Source: JALZMG01 sp963844175 (lineage in GTDB: Bacteria > Actinomycetota > Acidimicrobiia > Acidimicrobiales > Ilumatobacteraceae). From it: DNA of 64,000 bases. The notes beneath the pieces are model-generated. The model searched no databases, was not told the origin of the DNA, and saw only the letters and a list, made by a program, of their open reading frames with translations. Location: positions 151,744 through 215,743 of the forward strand of contig CAWJNE010000002.1 in assembly GCA_963844175.1 (NCBI GenBank), read 5' to 3'. Shown piece after piece: positions 35,095 to 42,928 of this stretch (position 1 is the first letter of the stretch; every line of letters begins with the position of its first letter). The translations under genes were made by a program, and so were the position numbers.

Positions 35095-36378
35095 ATGGCC
35101 GACTTCACTGCGAGCACGTTCCAGAACGAGTTCCTGTCCGACGGCGCCACCGAGGTGCACGCCGTCGTCTCGGTCACGTGCACCGGCGCCGGCACCGCCG
35201 GCAGCGGCACCGCCGACGCCGCCGAGATGTTGATCATCGACACCTCGGGCTCGATGGACATGCCGTCGACGAAGATCAAAGCGGCGCGAGAGGCGGCCAA
35301 GGTGGCCCTGGGCGAGGTCGTCGACGGGACGTGGTTCGCCGTCGTGTCTGCCAACACGACGGCCACGATGTGCTTCCCCGAAGCGACCGGGATGGTGCAG
35401 ATGGACGCCAGCACCCGCGCCGCGGCCCTGGCAGCGATCGACGGGCTGCGCCCGATGGGCGCCACCGCCATCGGGACGTGGCTGATGAGCGCCGTCGAGC
35501 TGTTCAAGCTCTGCCCGGCCACCCAGCGCCACGCCATCCTGCTCACCGACGGCAAGATCGAGGGCGAGGCCTCAGGCGTGCTCCCGCGAGCACTCGACTA
35601 CGCCCAGGGGTACTTCCAGTGCGACTGCCGCGGCGTCGGCTCCGACTGGCGCGTCGACCAGCTGCGGGAGGTCGCAACTGCGTTGCTCGGAACGGTCGAC
35701 ATCATCGCCGAGCCGGCCGACCTGGCCGCCGACTTCGGGGCCATGATGCGCTCGGCGATGGGGCGCGGCGTGGCCCACGCCGCGCTGCGGCTGTGGGCAC
35801 CCCAGGGCAGCGAGGTGCAGTTCGTGCGCCAGGTCGCGCCGGAGGTGCTGGATCTGACGGCCACCGCCACCCGGGTGTCGCCGCTGGTGATCGAGATCCC
35901 GACCGGTGCGTGGGGCGACGAGACGCGCGACTACCACGTCGCCGTGAAGGTGCCGGCGGCGCCCGTCGGAAGTGAGCGCCTGGCGGCGCGCGCCGAGGTC
36001 GTCGTCGACGACCAGGTCGTCGCCAAGGGGCTCGTGCGGGCGGTGTGGACCGACGACGCCAACCTCACCACGCGCATCGACCCAGCGGTCGCCCACTACA
36101 CCGGACAGGCCCGCCTCGGCGAGGTCATCCAGCAGGGGCTGGCCGCCAGGTCCGGCGGGCGCGAGGAGGAGGCCACGCGGCTGCTCGGCGAAGCGGCCAA
36201 GCTGGCCAAGGAGTCGGGCAACGAGAACACGACCCGCCTGCTGCAGAAGGTGGTCGACGTGGTCGATGCCGATGCCGGAACGGTGCGCTTGAAGCAGGAC
36301 GTCGCCAAGTCCGACGAGATGGCGCTCGATGCCAGGTCGACGAAGACCAGCCGCATCCGCCGCGAGCCGCCGGCGTGA
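35095..36378 (+). CDS. vWA-domain protein (TerY-like MIDAS protein)
   Basis: A 427-residue cytoplasmic-type protein. The vWA domain starts near residue 20 with EMLIIDTSGSMDMPS, whose Asp49, Ser51 and Ser53 form the metal-ion-dependent adhesion site. MGATAIGTWLMSA supplies the Thr, and AILLTDGKIEGE the last acid. A beta-rich middle part and helical C-terminus (GREEEATRLLGEAAKLAKES) follow, with a basic Ser/Thr tail (STKTSRIRR). Start ATG 35095 is 14 bases after the phosphatase stop. Kinase/PP2C/vWA sets have been described by comparative genomics in Ter-type stress systems; this is a similar set built on a PknG-type kinase. It overlaps the FHA gene by four bases. Confidence 0.88.
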   Translation: MADFTASTFQNEFLSDGATEVHAVVSVTCTGAGTAGSGTADAAEMLIIDTSGSMDMPSTKIKAAREAAKVALGEVVDGTWFAVVSANTTATMCFPEATGMVQMDASTRAAALAAIDGLRPMGATAIGTWLMSAVELFKLCPATQRHAILLTDGKIEGEASGVLPRALDYAQGYFQCDCRGVGSDWRVDQLREVATALLGTVDIIAEPADLAADFGAMMRSAMGRGVAHAALRLWAPQGSEVQFVRQVAPEVLDLTATATRVSPLVIEIPTGAWGDETRDYHVAVKVPAAPVGSERLAARAEVVVDDQVVAKGLVRAVWTDDANLTTRIDPAVAHYTGQARLGEVIQQGLAARSGGREEEATRLLGEAAKLAKESGNENTTRLLQKVVDVVDADAGTVRLKQDVAKSDEMALDARSTKTSRIRREPPA

Positions 36379-37118
36379 GCACGTTCACCTGTCCCAACGG
36401 GCACCAGTCGGCTGACCCTGAGTGGTGCGACACGTGCGGCGCCAAGCTCGGAGCGGCGCCGACGACGGCGCCGTCGGCCAACTCCGGCGCCGCCGATCCG
36501 GGCTCCGCTCCGGCGGCGACCGGTCCCGGCGCGGCGGCCACGGGTGCGGCGACGATCCCGTCGTCACCGGCGACGGCGTGCCCGCACTGCGGGACCCCGA
36601 ACGAGCCGGGGGCGCTGTTCTGCGAGGGCTGCGGCTACGACTTCACGACCGGCCAGGCGCCGCCGACCACCGAGGAGTCCGCTGCCGTGGAGGGCGCGCC
36701 GCCGGCGGCCGGGACGCCCGAGGGGTGGGTCATGGTCATCGAGATCGACCCAGGCTGGTACCACTTGAAGGGCGAGTTGGCCGAGCAGGCGTTGCCGTCG
36801 CCGAGCTCGTCGACGGTGCCGTTGACGACGAACACCGTGCTCATCGGGCGGACCAGCCAGAGCCGCAACCTGCACCCCGAGATCGCCCTCGACGGTGACA
36901 CCGGCGTGTCGCGCCGCCACGCCCAGCTCGTCCACTCGACCGAGGGCACGTGGACGGTCGTCGACCTCGGGTCGTCGAACGGCACCTACGTCGTCGCCGC
37001 TGGCGAGACGCCCGACGACGACATCGAGGCGATCCCCGTCGGCATCCCGGCGCCGCTCGTCGACCAGGACGCCGTCTACCTCGGCGCCTGGACCAAGCTC
37101 ACGCTGCGCAGGACCTGA
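36375..37118 (+). CDS. FHA-domain protein with N-terminal zinc ribbons
   Basis: A 247-residue protein. The N-terminus has a ribbon with Cys6, His10, Cys18 and Cys21, then an Ala/Pro/Thr-rich linker, then a second ribbon with Cys69, Cys72, Cys83 and Cys86. A Thr-rich linker FTTGQAPPTTEES leads to the FHA domain, which has TVLIGRTSQSRNLH, GVSRRHAQLV and VVDLGSSNGTYV, the phosphothreonine-binding residues. In related actinobacteria PknG phosphorylates the FHA proteins GarA/OdhI near an ETTS-type motif; that motif is not seen here. It is the last gene of the operon and a good candidate for the kinase's partner or substrate. GTG 36375 overlaps the vWA stop. Confidence 0.88.
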   Translation: MSTFTCPNGHQSADPEWCDTCGAKLGAAPTTAPSANSGAADPGSAPAATGPGAAATGAATIPSSPATACPHCGTPNEPGALFCEGCGYDFTTGQAPPTTEESAAVEGAPPAAGTPEGWVMVIEIDPGWYHLKGELAEQALPSPSSSTVPLTTNTVLIGRTSQSRNLHPEIALDGDTGVSRRHAQLVHSTEGTWTVVDLGSSNGTYVVAAGETPDDDIEAIPVGIPAPLVDQDAVYLGAWTKLTLRRT

Positions 37119-37132
37119 CCGCCGCCCTCCGC

Positions 37133-37897
37133 TCAGTACGGCCAGTCGGGGACCGGGCGCCCGAGGCGGCGCAGGACCGTGCCCAGGCCGATCGTCAGCA
37201 GCACCTTGAGCGCCACGTTGCGGACGAACCACGGCAGCTGGGCCAGCTGGCGGGCGGCGTTGGCCAGTCGTCCGATGCCGGCCAGGTCGGCGCGGTACTC
37301 GGTCAGCGATCGGCTGCGCCCGACGTAGCGGAACCGGCCGCTCGGCACCAGCTCGCGCACGATGGCCGACGTGACACCGATGGACGAGAAGGAGTCGTGG
37401 ATCAACAACGTCCCCCCAGGGGCCACCTTGGCGCCCCACTCCCGGATGTCGGTCCGCGCCGGACCGTAGCGGTGGGCACCGTCGACGTAGAGCACCTCGA
37501 TCGGGGCGCCGACGTCGCCGTGGGCGGCGTCCGAGAACGCCGCGACGTGACGCACACGGTGGGCGACTCCGGCGCGGGCCAGGTTGGCCTCGAAGAACTC
37601 GCGGTCCGTGCGCGCCTGGGCGGCGAACCCCTCGATCTCCTGCGGGCCGCGGTCGTTGCCGGCATGGGGGTCGATCGCCACCACCTCGACGTCCGGCGCG
37701 GCGGCCATCGCCAGCACGATCGTCGAGCGCCCGCGGAAGCTCCCGATCTCCACGATCCGCCCACCGTCGGGGCACCGTGCGGCGGCGGCGAACAGCATCC
37801 GACCTTGACCCTCGGTCATCCAGCCGTCGACGTTCGCCGTGGCCACCAGTGCCGCCTCGACCGTCGGGCGCCGATCGGCGTCGGCCACGTCGCTCAT
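37133..37897 (-). CDS. Class I SAM-dependent methyltransferase (CmcI/Methyltransf_24-like)
   Basis: A 254-residue protein with GGRIVEIGSFRGRSTIVLAM as the SAM-binding strand and loop, VVAIDPHAGNDRGP as the acidic strand end, and IEVLYVDGAHRYGPARTDI and GGTLLIHDSFSSIGV as later strands. This pattern matches the Methyltransf_24 group, which includes enzymes for sugar and antibiotic methylation. The substrate is unknown. ATG 37897 overlaps the UbiA-type gene stop by four bases, so it belongs to the aroA-HAD-ubiA transcript. Its stop faces the FHA gene with only 14 bases between. An envelope-lipid or sugar substrate is suggested by the neighbour only. Confidence 0.8.
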   Translation of the reverse strand: MSDVADADRRPTVEAALVATANVDGWMTEGQGRMLFAAAARCPDGGRIVEIGSFRGRSTIVLAMAAAPDVEVVAIDPHAGNDRGPQEIEGFAAQARTDREFFEANLARAGVAHRVRHVAAFSDAAHGDVGAPIEVLYVDGAHRYGPARTDIREWGAKVAPGGTLLIHDSFSSIGVTSAIVRELVPSGRFRYVGRSRSLTEYRADLAGIGRLANAARQLAQLPWFVRNVALKVLLTIGLGTVLRRLGRPVPDWPY

Positions 37898-38805
37898 CGC
37901 AGATAGACCCCCAGCGCGTAGACCACGACCCACGCAACGCCGAGCGCCTGCAGCACCCGGTCGCTGCCGAAGACCTCCTCCGGTGCCGCGCCGCGGCCCT
38001 GCTCGAGGACGAGGGCGTAGCGCAGCAGCGCCGTCAGCATCGGCACGATCGACAGCTCGAACCACGGGAACTCGCCCTCGGACGTCTTCGACGTTTCGAA
38101 CGCCCACTGGCAGTAGCTGACCAGCGTCGCCCCGATCGACACGGTGAGCACGATCCGCAGGTAGCCGATGTTGTAGTCGGCCAGCGTGGCCCGAACCGCC
38201 GCCGCGTCCTCGCCCATCTCGCGCAGCTCGGCGTACCGCTTGCCGGTGACGATGAACAGCGACCCGAACACCGTGCACAGGACGAACCAGCTCGACATCA
38301 CCACCCCGGCGGCGACGGCGCCACCGGCGGCGCGCAGCACGAAGCCGGAGGCGACGGCCACGATGTCGATCACCGCGACGTGCTTCAACCACGCGCTGTA
38401 GGCCATCGTGAGCGCGACGTAGACGGCGACGACGACGATCGTCCGCCACTTCCCCGTCGCCGCCGCCACCAGCAGCGACGCGACGATGCACAGCGACCCG
38501 GCGTACTTCGCCGTGGCCACGCCGACCACGCCGGCCGGCACCGGGCGGAAGCGCTTCGTCGGATGCAGCCGGTCGGCGTCGACGTCGAGCGCGTCGTTCC
38601 AGAAGTAGATGCCGCTGGCGGCGAAGCAGAAGGCGACGAAGGCCAGCAGGGTGTAGCCCAGCTGCGGCCAGTCGTCGAGCACGCCGGCACCGCCCGGCGC
38701 GGCGAACACGAGCACGTTCTTGCCCCACTGCTTGGGTCGGGCCGTGCGCAGCAGTCCCCTGGCCACCGACGTCGAGTGCGGCGTGGTGGCCGCGGCGGTC
38801 GTCAC
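37894..38805 (-). CDS. Decaprenyl-phosphate phosphoribosyltransferase (UbiA family)
   Basis: A 303-residue UbiA-type membrane prenyltransferase. The N-terminus reads LLRTARPKQWGKNVLVFAAP, then IYFWNDALDVDADRLHPTKR, the first Asp-rich motif (NDALDVDAD), and PVPAGVVG. The second loop carries FIVTGKRYAELREMGED. These match DPPR synthase (Rv3806c), which moves 5-phosphoribose from PRPP to decaprenyl phosphate, the first committed step to the arabinofuranose donor. The product, after dephosphorylation, is the substrate of DprE1 at 26660-28024. GTG 38805 overlaps the HAD gene stop. The HAD phosphatase next to it could supply the dephosphorylation. Confidence 0.88.
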   Translation of the reverse strand: MTTAAATTPHSTSVARGLLRTARPKQWGKNVLVFAAPGGAGVLDDWPQLGYTLLAFVAFCFAASGIYFWNDALDVDADRLHPTKRFRPVPAGVVGVATAKYAGSLCIVASLLVAAATGKWRTIVVVAVYVALTMAYSAWLKHVAVIDIVAVASGFVLRAAGGAVAAGVVMSSWFVLCTVFGSLFIVTGKRYAELREMGEDAAAVRATLADYNIGYLRIVLTVSIGATLVSYCQWAFETSKTSEGEFPWFELSIVPMLTALLRYALVLEQGRGAAPEEVFGSDRVLQALGVAWVVVYALGVYLR

Positions 38806-39503
38806 GGCACCGGCTCCGGCGACGCCAGGACGACGTCCGCCCACACCGGGTGGTCGGCGTCGGCCAGCAGCTCGCGATCCCCCGGCGAGTCCCCGTACGC
38901 CCACACGTCGACACCCGCGCGACCGCCACGGTGCTCGTCCAACCAGCGGTGCAGCCGGTGGACCTTGGCCGGACCGCGGCAGTTGCCGCCCCGCAGCTCA
39001 CCGGTGCACCGGCCGTCCGAGCCGACGACGAGCTCCGTGCCGAGCACGCCGGTGACCACCCCCAATCGGCGGGCCAGCGGTTCGAGGTAGGCGGTGAACG
39101 ACGCCGAGACGAACACCACGTCGTGACCCTGCGCGTGGTGCCACCGCATCCGGGCCATCGTGTCGGGACGAAGCCCCGAAGCGGCCACCTCGGCGGCGAA
39201 TGCCTCGCCGAGCCCCTCGATGTCGGTCCACCGGCGACCGGCGAACGCGGCGCGGGCGGCGATCGCCTTCAGGCGGTCCCGATCACGCCGCACGAGGGCC
39301 GGCAGGTGGCGCAGCGCCCCTACTCCGACCCGGGCCACGAACGGCGCGGTGCCGGCGACGCGCCGCATGAACGGGACGACGCAGTCGTCGGTGGTGACCG
39401 TGTGGTCGACGTCGAAGGCGGCCACGACGGCGGGCGGCGCGGGCTCGACCGGCACGGCGGACCATCGTGACAGGTCACGGCGGGTGGTCCCGGGCATGGT
39501 CAC
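38802..39503 (-). CDS. HAD-IB family hydrolase (phosphatase)
   Basis: A 233-residue HAD superfamily protein. Motif I is AAFDVDHTVTTDDCVVPFM with the nucleophile and acid Asp pair. Motif II is VVFVSASFTAYLEPLA, motif III includes the Lys in CRGPAKVHRL, and motif IV is VDVWAYGDSPGDRELLA. The closest familiar relatives are SerB-like HAD-IB phosphatases. It lies between aroA and the DPPR synthase with four-base overlaps on both sides. In mycobacteria a phosphatase is needed to convert decaprenylphosphoryl-5-phosphoribose to decaprenylphosphoryl-ribose; this gene is a positional candidate, though that enzyme is usually of another family. GTG 39503 or ATG 39497 can be the start. Confidence 0.82.
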   Translation of the reverse strand: MTMPGTTRRDLSRWSAVPVEPAPPAVVAAFDVDHTVTTDDCVVPFMRRVAGTAPFVARVGVGALRHLPALVRRDRDRLKAIAARAAFAGRRWTDIEGLGEAFAAEVAASGLRPDTMARMRWHHAQGHDVVFVSASFTAYLEPLARRLGVVTGVLGTELVVGSDGRCTGELRGGNCRGPAKVHRLHRWLDEHRGGRAGVDVWAYGDSPGDRELLADADHPVWADVVLASPEPVP

Positions 39504-40777
39504 GCGCCGGCCAGGAGCGACTGGCGGAAGGTCCAGAAGTCGGGCCAGCTCTTCGCCACGACCTCGGGCTCCAGCACCTCGATGCCGCCGACCGCCGTCG
39601 CCAGAACGCCGAAGGCCATGGCCAACCGATGGTCGTGGTGGGTGGCCAGGCGGGCGCCGTGCAGCCGGACGACCGGATGGATTCGCAACCCGTCGGCGAG
39701 GACGTCGATCCGGGCGCCGAGCCGAGTCAGCTCGGCGGCCAGGTCGGTCAGCCGGTCACTCTCCTTGGCCCGCACGAAACCGACCCCGGTGATCGTCGTC
39801 GCCGACGCAGCCGTGGCGGCGACCACCGTCATCGTCGGCACGAGGTCCGAGGCATCGGCCAGGTCGGCGTCGATGCCCTGCAGCGGCTCGTCCCGGCGGC
39901 GCTCGACGCCGATCCCGGTGGCGCCGTCGACGACGGTGCAGCCCATCCGCCCGAGCAGGTCGGCGCACCTGACGTCGCCCTGCACCGATGACGCCCGCAG
40001 CCCGCGCACCTCCACCCGACCCCCGGCGAGGGCGGCCATGGCCAGCGGGTAGCTGGCCGACGAGGCGTCGGGCTCGACCTCGAACGCCGTCCCCCGGTAG
40101 CGCCCCGGCGGGACGACAATGACGTCGTCGGCCACCTCGACGTCGCCGACCCCGAACGACGCCATCACCGACGCGGTGAGGGCGACGTACGGCCTCGACA
40201 CGAGTGGCGTCGTCAGCTCCAGGCGCAGCCCGCCGGCGAGCAGCGGGCCGATCAGCATCAGCGCCGTGAGGTACTGGCTGGACACGTCGCCCGGCAGCTC
40301 GATGCGGCCGCCGTCGACGAGCGGGCCGGTCACGGTGACGGGCAGGCACCCGGCCTGCTCGCCGGCGACGACCGAGGCGCCGAGCGCAGCCAGCGCGGCG
40401 TGCAGCGGCCCCATCGGTCGGCTGCGCAGCGGGGGGTCGCCGTCGATCGTCACCGGCCCCGGCGCCAGGGCAGCGACGGCGGTGATGAAGCGTGACGTCG
40501 TGCCGGCCAGGCGGGCGTCGACCCGCGCCGTCGCGACGCTCGGTCGGCCGGCCCCGCCGGTGACCAGCGCGACCGAACCGTCCAGTGACAGTCGGACGCC
40601 GAGCACGGCCAGCCCCTCGACCATCGCCACCGTGTCGTCGCCGCCGGGGACGTTGGTCACCGCGCTGTCGCCGTCGGCCAGTGCGGCACAGACCAGCGCT
40701 CGGTTGGCGATGCTCTTCGAACCTGGGACGTCCACCACGGCGTCGAGCGGACGGACGGCCGTCGGCAGGCGGATCAC
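39500..40777 (-). CDS. aroA: 3-phosphoshikimate 1-carboxyvinyltransferase (EPSP synthase)
   Basis: This enzyme joins phosphoshikimate and PEP in the shikimate pathway. The N-terminus has VVDVPGSKSIANRALVCAAL, the PEP and shikimate-phosphate site. TTSRFITAVAAL follows, then RPMGPLHAALAALGA, DVSSQYLTALMLIGPL, DASSASYPLAMAAL and RAKESDRLTDLAAEL (Lys, Glu, Arg of the active site) and DHRLAMAFGVL. GTG 40777 gives a normal length (425 residues); the open frame reaches GTG 40804, but those extra nine codons come from the first copy of the 65-bp repeat. It overlaps the HAD gene. With tyrA just upstream, across the repeat, this forms an aromatic amino-acid pair. Confidence 0.93.
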   Translation of the reverse strand: MIRLPTAVRPLDAVVDVPGSKSIANRALVCAALADGDSAVTNVPGGDDTVAMVEGLAVLGVRLSLDGSVALVTGGAGRPSVATARVDARLAGTTSRFITAVAALAPGPVTIDGDPPLRSRPMGPLHAALAALGASVVAGEQAGCLPVTVTGPLVDGGRIELPGDVSSQYLTALMLIGPLLAGGLRLELTTPLVSRPYVALTASVMASFGVGDVEVADDVIVVPPGRYRGTAFEVEPDASSASYPLAMAALAGGRVEVRGLRASSVQGDVRCADLLGRMGCTVVDGATGIGVERRRDEPLQGIDADLADASDLVPTMTVVAATAASATTITGVGFVRAKESDRLTDLAAELTRLGARIDVLADGLRIHPVVRLHGARLATHHDHRLAMAFGVLATAVGGIEVLEPEVVAKSWPDFWTFRQSLLAGA

Positions 40778-40784
40778 GTTGACG

Positions 40785-41102
40785 ATCGTTCGCTCGCTCG
40801 ACACACCGCTACCGCGGCCCTCCAGCCCGCACGCTCGCTCACATCGACAATCGTTCGCTCGCTCGACACACCGCTACCGCGGCCCTCCAGCCCGCACGCT
40901 CGCTCACATCGACAATCGTTCGCTCGCTCGACACACCGCTACCGCGGCCCTCCAGCCCGCACGCTCGCTCACATCGACAATCGTTCGCTCGCTCGACACA
41001 CCGCTACCGCGGCCCTCCAGCCCGCACGCTCGCTCACATCGACAATCCCTCGCTCGCTCGACCCTCCGCTACCGCGGCCCTCCAGCCCGCACGCTCGCTC
41101 AC
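40785..41102. repeat. Five tandem copies of a 65-bp unit between tyrA and aroA
   Basis: Copies begin at 40785, 40850, 40915, 40980 and 41045. The first four are identical across the full unit, starting ATCGTTCGCTCGCTCGACAC. The fifth has a few changes (CCCT for GTTC, ACCCTCC for ACACACC) and ends at the tyrA stop region. The unit holds GCTCGCTC twice, CCGCGG, and no gene. Because 65 is not a multiple of three, all frames are mixed and no protein is encoded. The whole gene-free stretch 40778-41098 consists of this array. It touches both flanking genes. Confidence 0.95.
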
Positions 41103-42205
41103 GTGAGAGGCGTGACGGCGGGGCGGAAGCCCCGAGCGAGCAAGCCACCGCGGTAGAGGTCGGCCAGGTCGGCGGCGATCAGGATCACTGCCACGCCGGT
41201 GTTGCTGTCGGCCACGTGGACGACCTCGAAGCTGTCGATGTTGACGCCGAGCTCAGCGGCCAGCGTGAACACCTCGGCCGCCGCGCCGGTGCGATCGGGG
41301 ATCGGGATTCGCACCTCGGCCAACTCGTCCGGGTGGCCGGCGTGGATCGGCAGGTTGCGGCGCGCCTCGCGCGCCTGCTGCAGTCGATCGAGCAGCTCAC
41401 CGCGGGCGTCGGTGTCGACGATCCGCCGCAACTCGCCGAGCCGGTCGATCAACGCCCCGAGGGTAGCCACGATGGCCGGACGGTTGTCGGCGCAGACGTC
41501 GAGCCAGTTGTCGGGCTGTCCACTCGCCACCCTGGTCATATCGCGGAACCCACCGGCGGCGAGACGCAGCAGGGCGGCGTGCTCCTCGGCCCGATCGGCG
41601 GCGACGCCCATCAGTCCGGCAGCGGTGAGGTGCGGCACATGGCTGACCACGGCCACCACCTCGTCGTGGCGCTCGGGCGCCATGGCGACGACCTCGGCGC
41701 CGAGCTGGGCGACGATCGACGCCACCGTCGAGAACGTCGTGTCGGCCGTCCTCGCCGTCGGGGTGAGCACCCACACGGCGCCGGAGAACATCGAGCCGTC
41801 GGCGCCGTCCAACCCATCGAGCTCGCTCCCGGCCATGGGGTGCCCGCCGACGAAGCGGGCGTCGTCCACGGCGGCGGCGATCGCCCCCTTGACCCCGCCG
41901 ACATCGGTGACGACACCAGTGGTCTCGGTCAGCGCCCGCTTGACCTGGTCGGGCACCGCCAGGACGGGCACGGCAACGAACGTGACATCGGCCGTGAGGT
42001 CGAGGCCTGAGCGGTCGATGCATCCCCGGCCCCGAGCCGCCTCGACCCGGTCGGGGGCGATGTCGTCGCCGCTCACGTGCCAACCGGCGGCGCGCAGGGC
42101 CAGGGCGACGGACCCCCCGATCAGGCCGAGCCCGATCACGTTGGCCCGTCGAGGGTCGGTGACGTCGGCCTGCCGGTGCGCGGCGGCACCGGAGCGGTCG
42201 TCCAC
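41099..42205 (-). CDS. tyrA: Prephenate dehydrogenase with C-terminal ACT domain
   Basis: A 368-residue enzyme for tyrosine synthesis. The NAD site is NVIGLGLIGGSVALALRAAG; VVTDVGGVKGAI, VGGHPMAGSELDGLDGAD and VAVVSHVPHLTAAGL follow, with His in GGHPMAG and SHVPH typical of the dehydrogenase active site. The C-terminal 80 residues (EVRIPIPDRTGAAAEVFTLA, NIDSFEVVHVAD) form an ACT-type domain, suggesting feedback by an amino acid. GTG 42205 gives a short lead before the Rossmann fold; longer upstream frame is a shadow of the DUF308 gene. Its stop lies inside the last copy of the 65-bp repeat array. Confidence 0.92.
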   Translation of the reverse strand: MDDRSGAAAHRQADVTDPRRANVIGLGLIGGSVALALRAAGWHVSGDDIAPDRVEAARGRGCIDRSGLDLTADVTFVAVPVLAVPDQVKRALTETTGVVTDVGGVKGAIAAAVDDARFVGGHPMAGSELDGLDGADGSMFSGAVWVLTPTARTADTTFSTVASIVAQLGAEVVAMAPERHDEVVAVVSHVPHLTAAGLMGVAADRAEEHAALLRLAAGGFRDMTRVASGQPDNWLDVCADNRPAIVATLGALIDRLGELRRIVDTDARGELLDRLQQAREARRNLPIHAGHPDELAEVRIPIPDRTGAAAEVFTLAAELGVNIDSFEVVHVADSNTGVAVILIAADLADLYRGGLLARGFRPAVTPLT

Positions 42206-42249
42206 GGGCCGGCATGGTACCGGCGGGGTCGCGTCGGTCGCCGGGGTGT

Positions 42250-42852
42250 TCAGGTTCCAGCAGGCGTCACCGGCGGGCCGGACATCCGCCGGCGCAGCTG
42301 GCGGCCGGCGCCGTGCAGCCCGAACGCGACGAACAACGCCGAGATCCCTCGGGCCAAGGCCGTCGCGCCGACCCAGATCACGAGCAGGCTGATCGAGCGG
42401 CCCTCGTACCCGATGGCCCAAAAGCCGATCAGCACCTGGGCGATGCCGAGGACGAGCTGGAGCCACCAGAGGTCGTTCTCCTCCCTGGCGGCGAACGCCA
42501 TGGCCAGGTCGATGATCCCGGTGAACATGACGTACCAGCCGATGATCGCGGCCAGGACGAGGAACGTCTGGCCGGGCCAGGCCAGGGCGAACACACCGGC
42601 GACGATGCTGATCACACCGAAGGCCACGTGGACCCATCGCCAGGCTGCTGCGTTGAGCCCGATCATCACGCTCATCACGCCACCGGCGATCATCCCGAAG
42701 CCGAAGAACACGGCGACGGCCCAGATGGTGTCGTAGTCGAAGGACAGGACGACCCAGGCGAAGAGGATCCACAGGATCCCGCTGACGAGGAACACCCACC
42801 ACTGCCGGGTCGTCTCCTCGGCCAGCTCGTCGACTGCTCGGGACTCCATCAT
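42250..42852 (-). CDS. HdeD-like (DUF308) membrane protein
   Basis: A 200-residue membrane protein with six hydrophobic spans arranged as paired repeats, beginning WWVFLVSGILWILFAWVVLS. DUF308/HdeD proteins have this pattern and are linked in Enterobacteria to acid resistance, but the biochemical role is unknown. ATG 42852 has GGGAGG seven bases upstream on its strand, which fixes the start over TTG 42858. It lies between rluB and tyrA and is probably an insertion into this otherwise conserved order. The basic C-terminus (GRQLRRRMSGPP) is likely cytoplasmic. Confidence 0.85.
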   Translation of the reverse strand: MMESRAVDELAEETTRQWWVFLVSGILWILFAWVVLSFDYDTIWAVAVFFGFGMIAGGVMSVMIGLNAAAWRWVHVAFGVISIVAGVFALAWPGQTFLVLAAIIGWYVMFTGIIDLAMAFAAREENDLWWLQLVLGIAQVLIGFWAIGYEGRSISLLVIWVGATALARGISALFVAFGLHGAGRQLRRRMSGPPVTPAGT

Positions 42853-42928
42853 CGCCAACCTCCCTCGTCCTCGCTGACGTCGTGCTGACCCTGGCTAGCA
42901 CGCCGCGAGGCGCCGGTGGAGGATCCCC

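Noticed and set aside
40778..40804. Longer aroA start at GTG 40804
   Set aside because: The additional codons derive from the first 65-bp repeat. EPSP synthases begin just before the PGSKS motif, which GTG 40777 provides.
40785..41102. CRISPR array
   Set aside because: Units are head-to-tail without unique spacers, and no cas genes are near.
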